Source of the DNA: JAJTHJ01 sp046316025
GTDB taxonomy: Bacteria > Pseudomonadota > Gammaproteobacteria > Burkholderiales > Burkholderiaceae_F
Assembly: GCA_046316025.1 (NCBI GenBank)
Contig: JBKCXU010000132.1
Coordinates: 1 to 6,943 of the forward strand
DNA: 6,943 bases
Direction: 5' to 3'
Positions 1-6,591 of the stretch are shown here, one piece after another. Positions within the stretch are counted from its first letter, which is position 1, and each line of letters opens with the position of its first letter. The notes beneath the pieces are model-generated. The model was not told where the DNA came from. It was given only the letters and a program-made list of their open reading frames with translations, and searched no databases. Made by a program: the position numbers and the translations under genes.

Positions 1-404
1 AGGCCGTACTTGGCGAGGTTGTGTTCGATGGCCGCGACCGAACGACCGAGTGTCGTCACCACCGCAAACTTGACCGCCAGCAGGGATGCGAGGTGAAAGG
101 CCGCCTCGCCGATGCCGACGACCGGCGCCGCCGCCAGCGCGCGCGCGGCGTCCAGCCCCGTGTCGTCGAAGCAGGCGAGCACGTAGGCATCCGGCGGTAA
201 CGGCTCGCCTTGCAGCCGCGCGATCTCGCCCAGCAGCCCCGGCACGGCAAAGGCTTCGTCGTAGTAGCCCTCGATCGACACCGGGCCGTCGGGTGGGTTC
301 AGGGCGACGATCTCCGTGCCCGGCGCGGCCACCGCGCGCGCGGCGGCACCGACCTTGGCGGTCATCGACGCGGTGGTATTGGGGTTGACGACGGCGATCT
401 TCAT
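1..404 (-). CDS. Asp/Glu/hydantoin racemase family protein, 5' part (cut by window edge)
   Basis: The first 134 codons are visible, starting at the ATG at 404, and the 3' end lies outside the window. The family (aspartate/glutamate/hydantoin racemases) inverts the alpha-carbon of amino acids or hydantoins in the cytoplasm without a cofactor, using two cysteines. The N-terminus carries the typical VNPNTT motif (residues 6-11). The first catalytic cysteine is likely C78 in CFDDTGLDAAR, followed by VVGIGEAAF (95-103) and a VVTTLGRS segment (115-122). The second expected cysteine would lie beyond the edge. The start is 9 nt after the stop of the upstream ATPase gene with no good Shine-Dalgarno sequence, so translational coupling is likely. 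The CFDD motif favours the hydantoin racemase branch over glutamate racemase MurI, but the substrate is inference. A decarboxylase-like member of the same superfamily (AMDase type) is a less likely alternative. Confidence 0.88.
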   Translation of the reverse strand, partial: MKIAVVNPNTTASMTAKVGAAARAVAAPGTEIVALNPPDGPVSIEGYYDEAFAVPGLLGEIARLQGEPLPPDAYVLACFDDTGLDAARALAAAPVVGIGEAAFHLASLLAVKFAVVTTLGRSVAAIEHNLAKYG

Positions 405-413
405 CGCGCGACT

Positions 414-1397
414 TTACTTCGCGGTGGCGTCGGTGCGCAGGCAGCGCGCCTGATGGTCGGCCGCCAATTGCACCAGTGCGGGTGCCTGCTCGCGGCAAGC
501 GGGCTGCGCCAGCCGGCAGCGGTCGGCAAACGCGCAGCCGGGCGGCAGCGCAGACAGGTCCGGCGGGCTGCCGCCGATGGTCTGCAAGCGCCCGCCCGCG
601 CGCAGCGCCTGCGTATCGGCGCGGCTGGCGAGCAGCGCCTGCGTGTACGGGTGGCGCGGCGCGTGGATCAGCGTGCGTGCCGGCCCTTGCTCGACGATGC
701 GCCCGGCGTACATCACCGCGATGCGGTCGGCCACCTCGATCGCCGCGCCGATGTCGTGCGTGACGAACACGATCCCCAGGCCGAGTTCGCGTTGCAGTTC
801 GCGCAGCAGCAGCAGGATCTGGATTTGCACGGTGGCGTCGAGCGCCGTCGTCGGCTCGTCGGCCAGCAGCAGTTGCGGGCGGCAAGCCAGGGCGAGCGCG
901 ATCATCGCGCGCTGGCGCATGCCGCCGCTCATCTCGTGCGGGTAGGCGGCCAGCCGCCGCGCAGGGCTGGGGATGCGCACGCGCTCGAAGAGGTGCAGCG
1001 CCCGCGCCTGCGCCTCGGCGGCGCCGACCGCCTCGTGCCGGCGGATCGTCTCGACGATCTGCGCGCCGAGCGGATACACCGGGTCCAGCGCCAGCAACGG
1101 CTCCTGGAAGATCATCGACGCCACCTTGCCGCGGAACTGCGCGAGCGCCGCGCCGCCCAACGCCAGCACGTCCTGCCCCGCGACTTCGATACGGCCGGTC
1201 ATCGTCGTGCGCCGCGGCGGATGCAGGCGCAGGATCGAGCGCAGCGTCACGCTCTTGCCCGAGCCGGACTCGCCGATCAGCGCCAGCGCCTCGCCACGCG
1301 CGAGCGTCAAGTCCACGCCGCCCACCGCGCGCACCGGCCGGCGCCCGCCGGTGAAGGTGACGTGCAGGTCGGCGATGGTGAGCACGGGGTCAGCCAT
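414..1397 (-). CDS. ABC importer ATPase, DppD/OppD type
   Basis: This 327-residue protein is a cytoplasmic nucleotide-binding subunit of the peptide/opine/nickel importer class. All ATPase motifs are present: Walker A GESGSGKS (42-49), Q-loop Q98, signature MSGGMRQR (156-163), Walker B LLLADEP (176-182), D-loop ALD (185-187) and H-loop H214. The C-terminal oligopeptide-transporter domain has four cysteines (C288, C294, C301, C319) in the usual GCxFxxRC pattern. The GSGKSV Walker A and the SGGMRQR signature are typical of the D rather than the F subunit. Length is normal for the family. The ATG at 1397 places MADPVLTIADL where relatives start but has no clear Shine-Dalgarno sequence. An in-frame GTG at 1424 (nine residues longer) has GAGGG 8 nt upstream, within the repeat arm, so the start is uncertain. 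It presumably pairs with the DppF-type ATPase encoded at 1608-2657. Confidence 0.93.
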   Translation of the reverse strand: MADPVLTIADLHVTFTGGRRPVRAVGGVDLTLARGEALALIGESGSGKSVTLRSILRLHPPRRTTMTGRIEVAGQDVLALGGAALAQFRGKVASMIFQEPLLALDPVYPLGAQIVETIRRHEAVGAAEAQARALHLFERVRIPSPARRLAAYPHEMSGGMRQRAMIALALACRPQLLLADEPTTALDATVQIQILLLLRELQRELGLGIVFVTHDIGAAIEVADRIAVMYAGRIVEQGPARTLIHAPRHPYTQALLASRADTQALRAGGRLQTIGGSPPDLSALPPGCAFADRCRLAQPACREQAPALVQLAADHQARCLRTDATAK

Positions 1398-1432
1398 ATC
1401 GAGAGTTCGGTAAGTGCGCGACACTCAGGACA

Positions 1433-1600
1433 CCCTCACCCGGCGCCTGCGGCGCCACCCTCTCCCGCTGATGCGGGCGAGGGTCTTCTCCCCTCGCCCG
1501 CATCTGCGGGCCGGAAACGGGGCTTCGCAAAGCGCGAGCTTTGCGCCGCTGGAGCGACGCGTGCCTGCCCGCGCGCGGCTCCGGGGCTTTGGGTGAGGGC
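1433..1600. repeat. REP-like inverted repeat, long copy (A), between the two ATPase genes
   Basis: The outer arms are CCCTCACCC (1433-1441) and GGGTGAGGG (1591-1599), perfectly complementary. Inside, 1464-1483 pairs with 1491-1510 at 19 of 20 positions around a 7-nt loop, with one mismatch at T1505. The left part (1433-1504) closely matches the left part of the copy at 4554-4654. The right part is about 69 nt longer and contains an extra hairpin, CGCAAAGC-GCGA-GCTTTGCG (1526-1545). The palindrome GGCGCC occurs twice, at 1442-1447 and 1451-1456. No T-run follows the stem on either strand, so it is not a classic intrinsic terminator. Similar GC-rich intergenic hairpins with CTCTCCCGC/GCGGGAGAG arms are common in proteobacteria. 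Effects on mRNA stability or translation of the downstream ATPase gene are inference. Confidence 0.8.
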
Positions 1601-1607
1601 TTGAGCA

Positions 1608-2657
1608 TCACTCTTCGGTCCGCTTTTCCGATGACGTCCCGGCCCGCGAATGCCTCGATCCCGGCTCGTGCATCAGGCAGGCCACCGCATGCGGGGCGGC
1701 GAGGTCGATTGCCGGCACGCGCTGCGCGCAGACCGGCTCGGCCAGCGGGCAGCGGGTGTGGAAGCGGCAGCCCGGCGGCGGGTCGATGGGGTTGGGCGGG
1801 TCGCCCGCCAGCGGCGCTTCGGTCGTGCGGCGGTCGGGGTCGAGCGTGGGCATCGAGGCCAGCAGCGCTCCCGTATACGGGTGCAGCGGCGCAGTGAACA
1901 AGGCTTCGGTGGCGCCGAGTTCGGCCACGCGCCCCAGGTACATCACCAGCACGCGGTCGGACAGCGTGCGCACCACGTGCAGATCGTGGCTGATGAAGAC
2001 GTAGGTGAGATCGAACTGCTCTTTGAGATCGAGCAGCAGGTTGAGCACCTGCGCTTCGACCGACTTGTCGAGCGCGGAGACCGCCTCGTCGAGGATCAGC
2101 AGCCGCGGCTGCACGGCCAGCGCGCGCGCGATGTTCACGCGCTGGCGCTGGCCGCCGGACAACTCGTGCGGATAACGCTCGGCAAAGCGGCGCGGCTCCA
2201 GGCCGACGCGCGCCAGCAGGTCGCGCGCGCGCTCCACGGCGGCGCGGTGCGCCAGCCCGTGCACCTGCGGGCCGAAGGCGATCGAGTCCTCCACCGTCAG
2301 CCGCGGGTTGAGAGAGGCGTAGCTGTCCTGGAACACCATCTGCACCTGGCGGCGGAACTCGCGCAGCGGCAGGTCGTTACCGCCGACCACGCGGCCGTCG
2401 AAGACGATCTCGCCGGCGTCCGGCGCGATCAGATGCATCAGCAGCCGCGCGGTGGTGCTCTTGCCGCAGCCGGACTCGCCGACCACGCCGAGCGTCTCGC
2501 CCTTGCGCACGACGAAGTCCACGCCGTCCACCGCGCGCACCACGGCACGCGGCTGCCAGGGCAGATTGCGCTTTAACGGAAAGTGGCGCAGCAGCCCGCG
2601 CACCGTGAGCAGCGGTTGCGCCGGGCCGCCAACGTCGTCCGCGGGCAGTGCGCTCAC
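1608..2657 (-). CDS. ABC importer ATPase, DppF/OppF type
   Basis: This 349-residue protein is the second cytoplasmic ATPase of the importer. Motifs in order are an N-terminal LLTVRGLLRHFP segment (16-27) and VVRAVDGVDF (39-48), typical of F subunits, then Walker A GESGCGKST (60-68), Q-loop Q110, signature LSGGQRQR (166-173), Walker B LLILDEA (186-192), D-loop SALD (194-197) and H-loop H224. The C-terminal domain has four cysteines (C297, C303, C310, C327), as in the partner ATPase. The start is a GTG that overlaps the stop of the upstream permease gene by 4 nt (GTGA), and a strong Shine-Dalgarno sequence GGAGG lies 7 nt upstream (2665-2669). A longer reading up to 2801 would run into the permease gene and is not credible. 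The last 20 or so residues are polar and look unconserved. Its gene precedes the D-type ATPase gene, the reverse of the usual D-F order. Confidence 0.94.
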   Translation of the reverse strand: MSALPADDVGGPAQPLLTVRGLLRHFPLKRNLPWQPRAVVRAVDGVDFVVRKGETLGVVGESGCGKSTTARLLMHLIAPDAGEIVFDGRVVGGNDLPLREFRRQVQMVFQDSYASLNPRLTVEDSIAFGPQVHGLAHRAAVERARDLLARVGLEPRRFAERYPHELSGGQRQRVNIARALAVQPRLLILDEAVSALDKSVEAQVLNLLLDLKEQFDLTYVFISHDLHVVRTLSDRVLVMYLGRVAELGATEALFTAPLHPYTGALLASMPTLDPDRRTTEAPLAGDPPNPIDPPPGCRFHTRCPLAEPVCAQRVPAIDLAAPHAVACLMHEPGSRHSRAGTSSEKRTEE

Positions 2658-3526
2658 TGCTTGACCTCCATGGCGGAGCGCAGTCCGTCGGCCAGCATGT
2701 TGAAGGAGATCGAGGTGATGAAGATCATTGCGCCGGGCAGCGCCGCGATCCACGGCTGCGTGTAAATCGCCGTGCGCAGCGTGTTGAGCATCAGGCCCCA
2801 CTCCGGCTCCGGCGGCTTGACCCCAAGACCGAGGAAGGACAGGCCGGAGGCAAGGATCATCGAAACCGCAATCAGACTCGTCGCGTATACGAACACCGGC
2901 CCCAGCACGTTGCCCAGCACGTGCACCCGCACGATGGTGAAGGCGCCGGCGCCGGAGGCGCGCGCAGCTTCAACATAGTCGCGCCCGCGCACCTGGGCGG
3001 TGACGCTCTCCGCCACGCGGGCAATCGGCGGTATGAAGACGATGGTGAGCGACAGCAACGCATTGCCGATGCCCGCGCCGAGTGCGCCGGACAGCGCGAT
3101 CGCCAGCAACACCGATGGGAAGGCGTAGAAAACATCGATGGTGCGCATGATCGTCGCGTTGACCGCGCCGCCGGCGTAACCGGCGAGAACACCGAGCGCG
3201 GTGCCGAGCACGAAGGCGAACAGCACCGGCGTGATGCCCATGAAGAGCGACAGCCGCGCGCCGAGGATCAAGCGCGAAAGCAAATCGCGGCCGAGTTCGT
3301 CGCTGCCCAGCGGGTAGCCCTCGGCACCAATCGGCTGCAAGCGCTTGAGCATCGACGACGCATAGGGGTCGGCCGGCGTCAGATAGGGGCCGAAGATCGC
3401 CATCAGCACCAGCAGCAGCACGACGATGCCCGCGGCGACCGCGACCTTGTCGCGCAGCAGTCGGCGCAGCACCGTGCTCCAGTAGCCGGGGCTGCGCTCG
3501 AAGGCGGGGGCGGCGACGGCGCTCAT
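2654..3526 (-). CDS. ABC importer permease, DppC/OppC type
   Basis: This 290-residue inner-membrane protein is one of two channel-forming subunits. It shows the C-subunit pattern: a cytoplasmic N-terminal stretch with basic residues (RRLLRDK, 21-27), a first membrane helix (about 28-47), a periplasmic loop with YPLGSDELGRD (71-81), and several further hydrophobic helices between about 93 and 278. The EAA loop that docks on the ATPases begins near YVEAARASGAG (184-194). GLSFLGLGVKPPEPEWG (228-244) is a typical family signature near the C-terminus. The ATG at 3526 lies 4 nt after the stop of the DppB-type permease gene. A TTG at 3544 would add six residues and overlap that gene, and is less likely. 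There is no strong independent Shine-Dalgarno sequence, consistent with coupling to the upstream gene. Confidence 0.94.
   Translation of the reverse strand: MSAVAAPAFERSPGYWSTVLRRLLRDKVAVAAGIVVLLLVLMAIFGPYLTPADPYASSMLKRLQPIGAEGYPLGSDELGRDLLSRLILGARLSLFMGITPVLFAFVLGTALGVLAGYAGGAVNATIMRTIDVFYAFPSVLLAIALSGALGAGIGNALLSLTIVFIPPIARVAESVTAQVRGRDYVEAARASGAGAFTIVRVHVLGNVLGPVFVYATSLIAVSMILASGLSFLGLGVKPPEPEWGLMLNTLRTAIYTQPWIAALPGAMIFITSISFNMLADGLRSAMEVKQ
2665..2669 (-). promoter_or_regulatory. Ribosome binding site of the DppF-type ATPase gene
   Basis: The minus strand reads GGAGG followed by 7 nt and then the GTG at 2657. The site lies inside the last codons of the DppC-type permease gene. It decides the choice of the overlapping GTG as start and implies coupled translation of permease and ATPase. 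Confidence 0.75.
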
Positions 3527-3530
3527 CGCC

Positions 3531-4484
3531 TCAGGCGCGCGCAATGCGCGGGTCGAGCGCGGTCTGCACCAGATCCACCAGCACGTTCAGCACGACGAAG
3601 AACATCGCCAGCACGAGGATCGTCCCCTGCAACAACGGCAGGTCGCGCTGGAAGATCGCGCTGTTGAGCAGGAAGCCCGTGCCGGGCCAGGAGAACACGG
3701 TTTCGATCAGGATCGAGCCGCCCAGCAGGTAGCCCAGTTGCAGGCCCATCACGGCGAGAGCGGTGGGCGCGACGTTCTTGACCACGTGGCGAAAGACGCC
3801 GAAGTCGGTCAGCCCCTTGGCGCGCAGGCCGACCACCCATTCCTGCGCGAGCGCCTCGGCCACCAGCGCGCGCACCGTGCGGGCGATGATGCCCATCGGG
3901 ATCACGCTCATCGTCACCGCCGGCAGGATCAAATGGCGCACGTGCTCCCAGTTCCACTCCCAGACATCCGACCCGCCGGGGCCGGCGCCCGAGGGCGGCA
4001 GCCAGTTCAGTTGCACGGCAAAGACGATCACCAGCACCATGCCGAGCCAGTAGTGCGGCACGCTGACGCCGAAGACCGCGGTGGCCGAGGCGAGCTTGTC
4101 CACCCAACTGTCGCGGAAGTAGCCGGCGACGAAGCCGAACAGCGCGCCGAAGAAAAAGCCGATCGCGGTGGCCATCGTAGCCAGCATCAAGGTGTTGCCC
4201 ACTGCGCGCAGCACCTCGGCCGTCACCGGCCGCCCGCTGGCGATTGAGGTGCCCAGGTCACCGTGCAGTGCGCGCCAGATCCAGACGCCGAATTGCTCGG
4301 GCAGCGACCGGTCGAAGCCGTACAGCGCCATGAGCTGCTTCTGCAACTCAGCCGACGCGTCGGGCGGCAACACCGACACCAGCGGGTCGCCCGGCGCCAG
4401 ATGCACGAGCGCGAAGCACACCAGCGCCACGCCGAGCATGATCGGCAGGGTCAGCAGCAGGCGGCGGAGTAGGTAGGCGAGCAC
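3531..4484 (-). CDS. ABC importer permease, DppB/OppB type
   Basis: This 317-residue inner-membrane protein is the first channel subunit. It starts with MLAYLLRRLLLTLPIMLG and a first membrane helix (about 9-29), followed by the typical HLAPGDP motif (28-34). The periplasmic region has LYGFDRSLPEQFGVW (54-68) and GDLGTS (75-80). Further helices lie at about 98-121, 133-157, 186-200, 241-262 and 284-306. The EAA loop is seen as E210-P240, containing EALAQEWVVGLRAKG (210-224). Length is normal. The start is a GTG with only pyrimidine-rich sequence directly upstream and no recognisable Shine-Dalgarno sequence; the reading frame offers no better start. It follows the substrate-binding protein gene after a 232-bp gap with the hairpin repeat, so its expression may be stepped down relative to that gene. 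Confidence 0.94.
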   Translation of the reverse strand: MLAYLLRRLLLTLPIMLGVALVCFALVHLAPGDPLVSVLPPDASAELQKQLMALYGFDRSLPEQFGVWIWRALHGDLGTSIASGRPVTAEVLRAVGNTLMLATMATAIGFFFGALFGFVAGYFRDSWVDKLASATAVFGVSVPHYWLGMVLVIVFAVQLNWLPPSGAGPGGSDVWEWNWEHVRHLILPAVTMSVIPMGIIARTVRALVAEALAQEWVVGLRAKGLTDFGVFRHVVKNVAPTALAVMGLQLGYLLGGSILIETVFSWPGTGFLLNSAIFQRDLPLLQGTILVLAMFFVVLNVLVDLVQTALDPRIARA

Positions 4485-4553
4485 GGAAGGGAAGTTAGCG
4501 ACGGGGGCAGGATGAGCGGTTTGCGGTCCTCGCGGCTTCGTGAGCGCCAGGTC

Positions 4554-4654
4554 GCCCTCACCCGGCGCTTCGCGCCACTCTCTCCCGCTGATGCGGGCGA
4601 GGGTCTCTTGCTCCCCTCGCCCGCATCAGCGGGAGAGGGGCCGGGGGTGAGGGC
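4554..4654. repeat. REP-like inverted repeat, short copy (B), between binding protein and permease genes
   Basis: The outer arms GCCCTCACCC (4554-4563) and GGGTGAGGGC (4645-4654) are perfectly complementary over 10 bp. The inner arms 4580-4603 and 4614-4637 are perfectly complementary over 24 bp around a 10-nt loop (TCTCTTGCTC on the plus strand). A small hairpin, GGCGC-TTC-GCGCC (4564-4576), lies between outer and inner arms on the left. Each inner arm also holds a CCCGC/GCGGG palindrome. It is related to the copy at 1433-1600, being nearly identical over the left half. No U-run follows, so it is unlikely to be a simple terminator. REP-type hairpins between binding-protein and permease genes are known from malE-malF, where they protect the upstream mRNA. 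The same role here is inference. Confidence 0.85.
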
Positions 4655-4716
4655 AAAGCACCGCGACCAAAGCCACTACGCACCAGCAGACCTCCGCCGG
4701 CGCGACGCGGCTCACG

Positions 4717-6381
4717 TCAATCCATCGTCATCGTCGCAATGTCGATGAACCAGCTGCGCGGCTGCACCACGTTCTTGACCCGCGGGCTCATCGCGCGCGG
4801 ACCGACGTCGTGGGCGATCCAGACGAAGGGCGCTTCCTCGACGATCCGCGCGTGCAGCTTGGCCAGCGCGGCGTCGCGCTGCTTGTCGTCGAAGCTGGTG
4901 CGTGCATCGGCGATCAGCTTGTCGAACTCCGCGTTGCCGAAGTAGCCCCAGTTGTTGGACACCGGCGGGAAGGTCTTGGTGCTGGTAAAGCGCACCATCG
5001 CAAAAAACGGGTCCATCGCCGAAAAGCTGACATTAATGGCGTTGCTGCCGTTGGCCGACGGGTCCTTGGCTCCCTTGCGCCAGTTGGTGAAGAGCGTATT
5101 CCACTCGATCACGTCGAAGCTCACGTCGAAGTAGCACTGCTTCAGCGACTGCTGCACGAACTCGTTCATCGGCAGCGGCTGCATCTGGCCCGAGCCGGAA
5201 GCCGAAATCTGCACCTTGACCTTCAGCGGTTTGGCCGCCGAATGGCCGGCCTCCTGCATCAGCTTCTGCGCGGCCGGCACGTCGTAGCGGATGTCGAAGC
5301 TGGGGCTTCCCCACCACGGGTGGCCCGGCGGCACCGTGCCCTTGGGCACCGCCATCATCCCGCTCAGAAGCTTCAACAGCCCGACGCGATCCACGCACAG
5401 ATTGGCCGCGTGGCGCACGCGCTTGTCGAGCCACGGAGAGCCTTCGACGAACGACAACTGCCACGGCCACACATGCGGCTGCTGGTTGAAGTAGACCTTG
5501 AAGCCGCGGCCCTGGATCTGCGCCAACGCATCGGGCGCCGGCGCCTCGATCCAGTCCACCTGCCCGGACAGCAGCGCGGCGGTGCGCGCGTTGGCCTCCG
5601 GCATCGGCAGCAGCACCACGCGGTCGATCTTCGGCACGCGCTTCGGATCCCAGTAGCCCTTGTTGGCGGCGAGTTCCAGCCGCTCGCGCGGCACAAAGCG
5701 CGTGACGCGGAACGGGCCGGAACCCGACGGGTCGGCGGCAAACGCGATCCACGCCTGCTTGGCGCGCTCGGCCGGGTCGGTCACGCCGACCGGCACCGCC
5801 TTCAACTTGGCATCCCACTGCACGGGCGAAGCCATGAAGAGGTTGGTGAGGTTAAGCGGCAGGAAGGCATCCGGCTCGCTGGTGACGAGCTCCACCGTCA
5901 GATCGTCGATCTTGCGCGCGCTGCGCAGCGTGGGCATGCGCGAGGCGGTCACGCCGACCTGGCTCGCGTCGAAGTGCGGCGCGGTCTTGTCCAGCACCTT
6001 GCGCACGTTCCACACCACTGCGTCGGCGGTAAAGGCCGAGCCGTCGTGGAACTTCACGCCGGGGCGCAGCTTGAACACCCACTTGGTTTTGTCCTTCGTG
6101 TCCACCGACCACGACAGCGCCACGCCCGGAATCAGCACGCTCGCCGCGTCGGCCTTGGACAGGTCCCATTGCGTTAGTGCGTCGTAGATCGGAATCCCGG
6201 TGAAGCGGTTGCCCTCGAAGCCCTGATCGGGCTGGCCGAGGGTGCGCGGGATATCGGCCGCGGTCATCGCGACGCGCAGTGTCTTTTCCTGCGCCAGCGC
6301 GGCGCCGGCGGACAACGCCAGCGAAACGCCGGCAGCCAGCGCCAGCCGGCGAGCCCAGGTGGTGGAAACGGAACAAGTCAT
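4717..6381 (-). CDS. ABC importer substrate-binding protein, family 5 (DppA/OppA-like)
   Basis: This 554-residue protein is exported to the periplasm and delivers ligand to the importer. A signal peptide is clear: basic ARR (10-12), a hydrophobic core (about 13-29) and an ALA cleavage site before Q31. No lipobox cysteine sits at the cleavage site, so it is a soluble periplasmic protein rather than a lipoprotein. The mature part shows the family 5 pattern: LRPGVKFHDGSAFTADAVVWN (105-125), the GSGPF block (220-224) followed by ERLELAANKGYWDP (233-246), and KRVRHAANLCVDR (320-332). Length fits the family (about 500-550). The ATG at 6381 is chosen because it opens the signal peptide and has AAGGGGA 9 nt upstream (6391-6397). 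An in-frame extension to 6675 would bury the signal peptide. It is the first gene of the operon, 52 nt or so downstream of the predicted sigma-54 start site. The ligand cannot be deduced; di/oligopeptides, glutathione, opines or hydantoin-like compounds are all possible. Confidence 0.94.
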   Translation of the reverse strand: MTCSVSTTWARRLALAAGVSLALSAGAALAQEKTLRVAMTAADIPRTLGQPDQGFEGNRFTGIPIYDALTQWDLSKADAASVLIPGVALSWSVDTKDKTKWVFKLRPGVKFHDGSAFTADAVVWNVRKVLDKTAPHFDASQVGVTASRMPTLRSARKIDDLTVELVTSEPDAFLPLNLTNLFMASPVQWDAKLKAVPVGVTDPAERAKQAWIAFAADPSGSGPFRVTRFVPRERLELAANKGYWDPKRVPKIDRVVLLPMPEANARTAALLSGQVDWIEAPAPDALAQIQGRGFKVYFNQQPHVWPWQLSFVEGSPWLDKRVRHAANLCVDRVGLLKLLSGMMAVPKGTVPPGHPWWGSPSFDIRYDVPAAQKLMQEAGHSAAKPLKVKVQISASGSGQMQPLPMNEFVQQSLKQCYFDVSFDVIEWNTLFTNWRKGAKDPSANGSNAINVSFSAMDPFFAMVRFTSTKTFPPVSNNWGYFGNAEFDKLIADARTSFDDKQRDAALAKLHARIVEEAPFVWIAHDVGPRAMSPRVKNVVQPRSWFIDIATMTMD

Positions 6382-6390
6382 GACGGTGAG

Positions 6391-6397
6391 TCCCCTT
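6391..6397 (-). promoter_or_regulatory. Ribosome binding site of the substrate-binding protein gene
   Basis: The minus strand reads AAGGGGA, then 9 nt, then the ATG at 6381. It supports this ATG over upstream in-frame starts. The match to the consensus is moderate. Confidence 0.5.
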
Positions 6398-6444
6398 GGA
6401 TGAGAAACGGCAAACGGCGAACCCGCCGCGCTGCGACGCATAGC

Positions 6445-6459
6445 GCAAGGCGCGTGCCA
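6445..6459 (-). promoter_or_regulatory. Putative sigma-54 (RpoN) promoter, -24/-12 elements
   Basis: The minus strand reads TGGCACG-CGCC-TTGC. This matches all 11 fixed positions of the core consensus TGGCACG-N4-TTGC, including the essential GG and GC doublets at correct spacing. The flanking bases are less good: G instead of a pyrimidine before TGG, and G instead of A/T after TTGC. Transcription would start near 6433, leaving a leader of about 52 nt before the ATG of the binding-protein gene. The position and strand fit the head of the operon. Sigma-54 control often goes with nitrogen limitation, which would suit a transporter for nitrogen compounds. Function is inferred from the match alone. 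Confidence 0.6.
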
Positions 6460-6574
6460 CGGTGAGCGGCGGCCAAGCGGACGAGGGTTTACCCCGATGA
6501 AACCCGGGCTGCTGATCGCGGTGCACGCGCCGCGTACAATGACAGCCCCCCGCTTCGCACCAACAAAGCGCCAC

Positions 6575-6591
6575 CGCGCCAAATCGGTGCA
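6575..6591. promoter_or_regulatory. Possible NtrC-like activator site
   Basis: The plus strand reads CGCGCC-AAATC-GGTGCA, matching 10 of 12 arm positions of the enteric NtrC dyad TGCACC-N5-GGTGCA at the right spacing. It lies about 150 bp upstream of the predicted sigma-54 start site, a usual distance for an enhancer. A half site GGTGCA occurs at 6520-6525, and a poorer dyad (8 of 12) at 6556-6572. The right half also forms a small hairpin CGGTGC-AGCA-GCACCG (6585-6600), so the base pattern could have another cause. Confidence 0.3.

Noticed and set aside
210..3667. Long plus-strand open frames (210-1604, 1650-2576, 2648-3667)
   Set aside because: They lie antisense to well-supported transporter genes, are rich in Arg/Ala/His/Gln as expected from the complement of GC-rich codons, and show no family motif.
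4554..4654. Intrinsic terminator at the short repeat
   Set aside because: The stem is strong, but no T-run follows on either strand, and required downstream transporter genes lie beyond it.
1433..4654. CRISPR-like or tandem array from the repeated hairpin units
   Set aside because: There are only two copies 3 kb apart with unequal length, no regular spacers and no cas genes.
4810..6177. 455-residue plus-strand open frame
   Set aside because: It is the antisense shadow of the substrate-binding protein gene, with the same biased composition and no recognisable domain.
6535..6540. TACAAT resembling a plus-strand -10 box
   Set aside because: At 17-bp spacing the -35 position reads CTGATC, matching only 3 of 6 bases, and no convincing gene follows on that strand before the IS end.
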